Assembly: GCF_000972845.2 (NCBI RefSeq) | Contig: NC_040016.1 | Span: 25,229,320-25,293,319 of the forward strand | Origin: Larimichthys crocea | Lineage: Eukaryota; Chordata; Actinopteri; Sciaenidae | DNA length: 64,000 bases | Direction of reading: 5' to 3' | Shown: positions 56,895 through 64,000 of the stretch, one piece after another | Position numbering within the stretch: position 1 is the stretch's first letter | Layout: every line of letters starts with the position of its first letter | Notes under the pieces: generated by a model | Told to the model about the DNA's origin: nothing | Databases searched by the model: none | What the model saw: only the letters and a program-made list of their open reading frames with translations | Translations under genes and position numbers: made by a program

Positions 56895-57450
56895 CATTCC
56901 TCAGAGCAGGAGAGGGCAGAGCTAAAAAATGCTTTCCAGGCTATGGCATCAGACTGGCAGAAATTAGCCCATACGCAGGTGAGATTTCAATTCAATCCTC
57001 CATCCGCCCCACATTTTGGTGGAAGCTGGGAACGTGAAATAAAATCAGTTACTTTATGTTGCATTGGGAACCCAAACAACAACAGACATAGTCTTTCACA
57101 CAGTACTTGTCAAAGTTGAAGGCATCCTTAATTCAAAGCCCCTTGGATATGTCTTTTCTGACCTTGCCGATCCAGATCCAGTAACACCAAACATGTTGCT
57201 GATGGGGCGGCTTGCTCAAGTGAACTCCTCTGCGGAAGGACACGGCGTCACAGTCAGATCTGTGCAGACCGTTTCTGGACGGCATTCATTCGCCATTATC
57301 TCCCAACTCTTCAAACCAGGCAAAAATGGAAATTTGACAAGGAAACGTGGATTCAGGTCAGGTTGTAATGATTGTTGACTCCCGGTATCCTCGAGCATCA
57401 TGGCCTATTGGAATGATAACCGAAGTATACCCAGGGAAGGATGGAAAGGT
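56895..57450 (+). pseudogene. BEL/Pao retrotransposon pol fragment, end of integrase
   Basis: Frames in order: QFNPPSAPHFGGSWEREIKS (about 56990-57050), then after a frameshift VEGILNSKPLGYVFSDLADP and VTPNMLLMGR (57115-57210), then after another shift FIRHYLPTLQTRQKW (about 57285-57330), then VVMIVDSRYPRASWPIG (about 57360-57415) with VYPGKDGKV. This is the characteristic C-terminal order of BEL/Pao integrases, including the part after the catalytic core that binds DNA. At least three frameshifts are present, no LTR is visible, and the 3' end runs into repeat B in inverse orientation. Confidence 0.85.
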
Positions 57451-57550
57451 TAGCCGGAGGACATCAGAGGGAAAACCAGAAAACATTTCCTCCATACAAT
57501 ATGATCCAGTTTCACCAGAACCAGTGAAATAGTTGGTGGTGTGTGATACG
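57440..57550 (-). repeat. Dispersed repeat B, inverse copy fused to the BEL/Pao relic
   Basis: CCGGAGGACATCAGAGGGAAAACCAGAAAACATTTCCTCC is the inverse of 38176-38220, and CACCAGAACCAGTGAAATAGTTGGTGG is the inverse of 60499-60530. Confidence 0.7.
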
Positions 57551-57719
57551 TATTTCTCACCGGTGATCGTACCTGAAACAAGAACAGATGTAGGAATGAC
57601 AGAGACACCATTCACCTGAAGTCAGTGTAGCATCAACAGGATTTAACAGACGTTATTTCATGGTAGAAAAGTTCCACGATGTAGCTTTAAAAAGGACTTA
57701 CAGCAGGATTTAGAAAAAC

Positions 57720-58010
57720 TTTTCTATGTGTTTATCCTCAGTAGGTTTGACTATTGGAACACTGTCTTTACAGGCCTCTAAAAATGGATCAGACGGCTGC
57801 AGCTTATTCAGAAGTCCTCACAAGGAGAGGCGACACCGGTCCAGTATTTTCTTCTTGTGTGTCCGGGTATTGACTTTAAAATCTCTCTAATGGTTTAGGG
57901 TCAAAATACAGACCTACAGAAGACCTCTCAGATCTTCGGGGTTCAGGTCTGTTTGCTGTCCTCAGAGTCAAACTAAACATAAAGCAGCAGTGTTCAGTTA
58001 TTTTTCTGGA
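57720..58010 (+). mobile_element. Decayed LINE fragment
   Basis: Conceptual fragments such as FDYWNTVFTGL, RRLQLIQKS and IDFKISLMV follow the order YCN-LFTGL, LQLIQN, IDFKI-LMVYK found near the C-terminus of fish LINE polymerases. Stops and shifts are frequent. Confidence 0.45.
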
Positions 58011-58062
58011 AGCTCCAACTCATATCTTCTAAGACTTTTCTGTTTTGTTTCTTTAATTAGTG

Positions 58063-58092
58063 ACGAGCGCCCATGACACGAGTCAACTAATG
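58063..58092 (+). repeat. Left end of the palindrome-ended repeat, isolated
   Basis: AGTGACGAGCGCCCATGACACG and AGTCAACT match the left end of copy B at 51084. No core or right end follows. Confidence 0.6.
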
Positions 58093-58099
58093 TGATAAT

Positions 58100-60900
58100 T
58101 CAGATGCATTCTTGCAGAACGTTTGCTTTAGTTTTAATGCTTGCTTCGTTTTCCCACAATCAATAATGTCTTCCATTCATTCGTTCCTTCTTAAATATTG
58201 AATTTTTCCTTTACAGTTAAATATTCTGGATCAGGATGCTTTAGTCCGGTACAAAACATACTATTTAATAATATCAGTTTTGCCTGTTTTTTCTCTTTCA
58301 CCGTCTCCTTGCTTATTTTTCTACCTCCATCTCCTCCTTTTCGCCTCATCAGCTCCCGTCCTGTTAAAGCCTCTTCTTCCTTCCCTCCCTCCCTTTCTTC
58401 TCTTCTTTTACGCCTCCCCTTGGATGTGTCCCATTGCTCCAAAACTGCCATAAACATTTTTTTAATGCTTTGTTATTTTCAAGACTTGCCCCACTTGTGT
58501 AAGCAGAAGAAACAAGGACCGTTACGTACACGAAATCAATTTAGAAGAAAATAACAGACCCGGCAGAGGACTGTCTTCACCTCTGTGTTGTATCTATAAG
58601 AAAAATGCTGGTTTTATTTTAGCATTTTTTATTTTTTGACAAATCCACTGAGACAACATGATACAGAAGCAGAGAATATATGAAGGTACAACAATAAGAA
58701 CATAAGGATGTAACTTTAAATTAGAAACATGCTGTATGAATGAGCTTCACTTCCTTTTTGGTGTCATTCATGATGAATCTCATTATAATGAAGCCACATC
58801 TTTTCTATGGGTCTTTTTTTCCCCAATGGAGAAGCTCATTTCCTCGTTTATTAACCCGTGAACTTATACCTTCCGTCTTTAGACACCCAGGATCGTATTA
58901 TACCCCATAGTCTGATTCATTTTGTCCTTTCTACTGTGAAAATGTGATTAGCAGCCTGTGTGTAACAAACAATATCCACATAAAGAAACAAAATAACACG
59001 GAAATTACAAAATTGTGGGTCTATGTTCTGAAATTAATTTGTAGCACAATCTCTGTTACCTAGGTTTTTGTTTTTTTATGTAACTTTGGGCTCCGGGTCG
59101 GGAGAAGTACGTAACGCTTTACGGCACTAAGTCACACAGCAGCAACTATTTCACTGATTCTGGTGAAACTGGACCCTCTGATCTCTGAAGAGGCCGAATA
59201 GGACACTGATGGAGGAAGCTGATGTGGCAGGGTGGTCCCGCTCACTCCTGTTTTTCTGTAATTGTATCAAATCACGGTGGCTTTCCACCTCTGGTCCCCG
59301 CCCAATGTGTGTCATCAGACGGTGAGCAATCGTCTTTAAGGGCGTAAGCATTATAGGTGGGAGATAATCATTTCTCAGGTGTGCGTCTTACCCGGGGCAG
59401 CGTGGCTTGGTTTGACTTTACTTTTCATACTCGTAAGTTTCTAGCAATGTTGTTTGTTGTTGGGCATTTGTAGCTCGTTGGTGGTAGCTGCTGTTCTCTC
59501 TGCTTACAGTAGAGCCGGACAGTCTGAGAAGAGAAAATGAGTGTCACTGAATAATACTTAGTCAGTCATTGCCGAGGAATAAAAGGCTCAAAGACAAAGT
59601 CTTCAACTGGCTAGTGTTTGATCATGAGTTGCTTAAAAGACCAGAACTGTGTAGGGATGTTTGGCAAACCACCCATACAGTTGGGTTTTAAAACTTTTGG
59701 TATGAGAAAGAAGAAATCCTTGGATCCTTGGATAAATCAACATTCAAACTTTGCAGTGAGAAAATGAGCTAAGACAGCAGAGGTACTTAGAATACAAAGT
59801 GAAACAAACATGTGAATAAGATGGAGAAACTCTGCAGCCGATGTGGGTTGTGGGTCAAAGTTTGATGCGGGAGTCAGTACAAAGACTGGCAAAAAAAAAA
59901 AAAAGCAAGGACATAACCCCCCCTCCACAAAAAAAGCACTCAAGCTCTCAAATTCAAGAAAATAAAACCTTCACCCTGAGAGCTCTTTTTCAGAATCTGC
60001 CGATTCCTGTGAAGAAGTTTTGCAGCTGCCAAACCTTTCGCTTTGAGAGCAGACTGAAGTGGCAGGAGAGCGCATCGACTTTGACCGGTGAAAACAGCTC
60101 AGAGGTGGGAGAAGATCATGGAAACGCAGTGAAAGAGTCGAAGGCGTTGACACTTTACAAAGCAGAATGTCACTTTCTGTTTCCTGACACACAGAGCTGG
60201 CCATCAGCTTCACAATGAGACTCAATATATTGCACTCTCCTCTCCTTCACTCTCCTCTTGAACCTTTTCCTTCCCTACGAGTGCATCCCCATCCTTCACA
60301 TTTAAGTGAAGCTTTTATTTAATTCTCTCGCCGCTATCACTGTGGAAAATTGGCTTATGTGTTTGTGTTATCAGGCGCTTCCTCCCACTAATAAATCTCT
60401 CTCTGTCTTTATTTTCTCGTGTTTTCCAGTAATGTCATCTGAGGAGAAACTGAAAACTAAATTCTGTTTATTGAAAAGTACATTACCTGAGTCACACACC
60501 ACCAACTATTTCACTGATTTCGGTGAAACTGCATCATATTTTAATGGAGAGGATGTTTTCTAGGTTTTCCCTCGGATGTCCTCCGCCTCAACTCCATCAA
60601 CAGTTTTACAGTCGTTTTGTTTTTTAGCCTGGAAAGACCAAAACATCATACCTGACACTTTGAGCGTGATGATGCTATGAGTCTATTTGTTAACATGTAT
60701 TGCATGTAGATTACATGTGCAGGAGAACTAAAGGGTGTTTAAATGCATCACACAGATATGACTATTTTTGCAATTTAGCAAAATGAGTGAAATACCGCCT
60801 CATAAATATGGACCAGCATTGTATAGATTATAAATATAGCAGGTTAAATCCAATGCTCATGTTATCATATCACATGCTTCATATATAGTAAACAGTCGCT
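58100..60900. other. Non-coding stretch with pieces of repeat B
   Basis: Repeat B pieces lie at 59130-59160 and 60490-60595. The rest is AT-rich, with A runs (59890-59904) and no convincing exon. Confidence 0.4.
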
Positions 60901-60924
60901 GAATAAAAGAAAGGGTTAAGTACC

Positions 60925-61240
60925 AAAAGCTGCAGTTCCTCTAACGTCCACCTGAGGCTGGCTCCAGAAGTGAGTCAGTCTCCATAAGTCCCCATGTTCA
61001 AATGTCCAACTTCACAGCAGAAATAAACATGTTTACAGCCTGGTACAAAAAACAGTTTTGGTCTCTGTAGCTAATTTCCCCGTTCATGACAACTGTACTG
61101 AGGGTGAATTTATATACAACTCACCTGTTCACATTATATTAAGGCTTAAAGTTATGCAGGATTAAGAGCGTGGACGCTTTGGTTGACACGTAGCCGTTAC
61201 AGGTGGCCTGTCTGAGCAACCAGGCTTCATTCAGATCCAT
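60925..61240 (+). repeat. Dispersed repeat A, third direct copy
   Basis: From CTGCAGTTCCTCTAACGTCC to GCAGGATTAAGAGCGTGGACG and the GTTACAGGTGGCCTGTCTGAG string, nearly identical to 31508-31790 and 41017-41233. Confidence 0.85.
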
Positions 61241-61244
61241 TCTT

Positions 61245-62488
61245 CAGACTGTCAGTGGTTGTTACAGAGATCTTCTGATTTCTTTTTGGTGAAGAAGAAT
61301 GAATTTGTCTCGAGTCTCTTATGATGTGAAGGCAGCTTCAGGTTAAATAAATCATTTAAAATTCTCTTTGATTGGTTGAAAAAGTCCTTCATCACAAAGA
61401 CATCGCAGGATAAAGACGCTACACAAAATATGATCTCCTAGACCTTGATGCAGTGCTGTAGATTAAACTACCCAGCAGTTTATGAAGTAGTTAAAATCAG
61501 TTCAACCTTTGAAAGGGGAACTTGACCTTATTTCCCCACGTTTCTGTGTCAAAGTGACTAATGAGGGACAACAAGGTGTTTGGATTTGGTCCAGGTTTGA
61601 GCGAGGGAGAGTGCGGCAGCTCCAAAAACACACAGGCTACAATGTAATCCTTATGGACAGTCACGCACTGCCAAAGTACGTCAATTAAAAGTGCTACTGT
61701 TGCAGTGAGACCACAGTGGAAATGTGTGTGTAGGAATGCAATGGGAAGGTCCACCCCCTTTCTCTCTATCTAAACTTAATCGTCCAGTCCGTCCAACATG
61801 ATCACGAGGTTCTGAGGTCTAAAGTTCTTCCTTGCCACTGTCGCCAACGCTTGTTCATAGTTGGAATCGTTGAGTCTCCGTACTCTTTATAAGTCTAATT
61901 AAAAGCATAACAGAAGTTATCTCGTGACATTTCTAGCACCAGCTCACTGCCTGCAATGTATATTTGTTTAACTGCAACAAGAGATATTGGAAGTAGAGGT
62001 GCAACAGGACCCCGCTTTATCCACAGCTTCCCTTCACTGCCCACTTAATTCAAGGTTACATGGTCTGAATATTAGAGGTGGTTCAAACTTACGTCCCAGA
62101 AAATAGTTCCAACGAAATTCAGTTTTTAACCCAAAATGATCCAAACTAATCTTTGTTCTCGGTGTCTGATTTTCATTTTCCTCGTTCGTGTGAACCGACA
62201 TCAGGATGTTTCTTGGATCGGCTTCTTGTTGTTGCTGCAGACCAGATTTCCTGTGAGGGCTTTGAACGGGTCACATTCAGACTGGAGATGAAAGCAAATG
62301 GAAATAAATTACAGCGACACTTTCAGGCTGATCATATTGTGGATGCAGCCAAACTGAACTCCAGGCTACGGATACGGCTGAGGAGTCAGTGTGTGTGTGT
62401 GTGTGTGTGTGTGTGATGCTGGCATTTGTCTGGCGTCTGGTTGGCACAACTGGTACCCGACTAGCGACAGGTGTGTCTGTTTAGTGTT

Positions 62489-62534
<46 letters not shown>

Positions 62535-62655
62535 TTACAACCCTGGCTCACTGTCTGTTCGGTTTAATCCGCTATCTGGAAGGTTGCCGTGGCAGCCAGG
62601 GGCTTCCAAGGTTGTGTGTGTGCCGAACAGCGATGTGTGCAGGTGTGTATACATG

Positions 62656-62698
<43 letters not shown>

Positions 62699-62940
62699 TC
62701 AGCATAACTTTTGCCACTAGTTATGATTTGTGATTTTTAAAGTGATAGTTCGTCATTTTCTTTAGTTTTTTTTTTTTTACAGTTTTTCTCCCAACATTTG
62801 AACAAACATGAGATAAAACTTGACACTGAACATTTAGACAGTTGTTAATGCATCATATTAGATTTTTACAGCAGAGCTCACAGCCTGACTATTCGATCTG
62901 TTAGTCAGCGATCTTTCAGTCGGGGAAGTCTGCAGTAGTG
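61245..62940. repeat. Non-coding stretch with three CA/GT arrays
   Basis: (GT)n lies at 62388-62415, (AC)n at 62491-62531 and (GT)n at 62657-62695. No gene recognised. Confidence 0.5.
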
Positions 62941-62944
62941 TAAC

Positions 62945-63886
62945 CAGTGGCGTCACTAGGCCTATTCTAAAATATTCTCAAGCCCCCCTAAATAATTTGG
63001 TTGTGTTTTATTATTATTTTTATTTATTAAAACAAATTTTCACAAAAAATGCATATTTATGCACTACGAAGTGGCCAGAATATGAGTTTAAACCAATGAT
63101 CATATAAACTGTCATTATTCACTTAAATATGATCATAAATCTCATTTCATCAGGTACGGTAGAGAGAGCCCCTTCAGTGCGTCATTATACAATCCATTCC
63201 ACTTTTTCATATAGAGAACGCCCACATCACTGAAATTCCAGTCCATGTTTTCCATGCGACCCTGCTCACTGCCGCTTGCGTGTTTACCTCTGAAGTACAC
63301 AGAGCCGAACCTCACAGCGGCAAGAGCAGAGCGCGAACGCATGGGTGAAGGATGGACATTAGAGCCTTTTTCAAGAAAGTAAGCATTCATCACTGCTGGT
63401 AGTAACACTTAGCTAACAGCAGAAAAGCTCCATGTAATTAATAAACCAAAATGTTCCGTGTTTGAATCCCAGCTGGCCAGCTCTGAAAGTTCCTAGCTGC
63501 TGCTAGCTAGTTGAGATGACTTCTGTTAACCATTCCCGCTATTCGTTTCCTGACTGTGGTCGGGAAACACAGGGGAGATCCGTCTTCTCCAGGGCCGAAG
63601 TAGTTTCTCCGGGGCGAACTCCCAAGATTCGACCCCACACTAGTGATGCGTGGGCCGGCCCGAAACCGCGGGCTTTTATTTGTATTTTAGCACAATTTAA
63701 CTGGTGTTGTTTAGCTGGTAAAGCAGCTGAAGGTGTATGGAGGCGTCATCGTCTTAGATTAATCAATTGATTGACAAAGCTTTAATTGGTGCTCTGAAAA
63801 AAATTTCGGCGCGCGCATGGCGCGCAATAACTTTTCTCCTCTACGGGCTAAGCCACCCCAGTTTCTTAAACCTAGTGACGTCCCTG
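62945..63886 (+). mobile_element. hAT element with perfect 8-bp target duplication and a remnant first exon
   Basis: The ends are CAGTGGCGTCACTAGG and, read inward from the right, CAGGGACGTCACTAGG (14 of 16 equal). AGTGTAAC stands directly on both sides (62937-62944 and 63887-63894). Inside, ATGGACATTAGAGCC (63353) encodes MDIRAFFKK and is followed by a GTAAGC donor, the usual first exon of a zinc-finger hAT transposase family. The rest of the gene is missing. At 63641 GATGCGTGGGCCGGCCCGAAACC looks like part of another repeat inserted within. Confidence 0.9.
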
Positions 63887-64000
63887 AGTGTAACGTTATT
63901 CCCTGTAGGTGTCAGAGGCCGGCCCGGCTGCTGAGCCCGGTTCTGTTTCCTTTGTTTCATTGGATGTGAAACTAGTACACAAGTGCAGGATGAATCATTA

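Noticed and set aside
59841..60218. 125-codon open frame rich in Lys and Ser
   Set aside because: It includes translated A runs (KKKKSK) and resembles no protein.

Overview
The window reads as nuclear DNA of a ray-finned (teleost) fish. The evidence is a spliced C-type lectin gene with short introns, long (CA)n/(GT)n arrays, and a repeat mixture typical of teleosts: hAT, Tc1 and Tigger DNA transposons, Ty3/Gypsy and BEL/Pao retrotransposons, jockey-type LINEs and tRNA-derived SINEs. Base composition is AT-rich and there are no operons. Nearly all long reading frames come from transposons or are chance frames.

Region by region. 1-4.1 kb holds the only convincing host gene: a six-exon type II membrane C-type lectin (424 residues) with a neck made of thirteen exact-length 14-residue repeats and a Ca2+-site (EPN...WND) lectin domain. 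A copy of its 5' flanking block lies just downstream at 4.46 kb. 4.8-7.3 kb holds two copies of a solo-LTR family beside a Tc1 remnant. 8.3-14.9 kb is a nested transposon stack: an antisense Gypsy element (PNMA-like gag, retropepsin, reverse transcriptase, tRNA-Pro primer site), whose upstream LTR is split by a hAT element that itself carries a foldback, followed by a second, intron-containing hAT. 14.9-15.7 kb is CpG-rich and promoter-like but has no gene attached. 15.7-26 kb contains LINE and SINE fragments, a Tc1 relic, an odd palindromic repeat and a Tigger MITE. 26-43 kb is gene-poor and holds two short hAT elements with target duplications, a composite (CA)n tandem array, another DNA-transposon family and a solo LTR with a perfect 5-bp target duplication. 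43-57 kb is mostly featureless, with SINEs, a degenerate minisatellite, the second copy of the palindromic repeat (core inverted) and an inverted-repeat element. 56.9-58 kb has a BEL/Pao integrase relic and a LINE relic. The window ends in a hAT element with a perfect 8-bp target duplication.

How the parts relate: the lectin gene sits at one end beside a duplicated promoter-proximal block, as expected at the edge of a tandem lectin cluster. The remainder is a graveyard of transposons whose nesting gives a relative order of events. I found no clear new multi-gene system. The strongest items are the lectin neck, the nested stack at 8.3-14.9 kb, and the repeat pair at 24.8/51.1 kb that shares ends but has opposite cores. 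Splice sites, boundaries and families were read by eye without alignment software.
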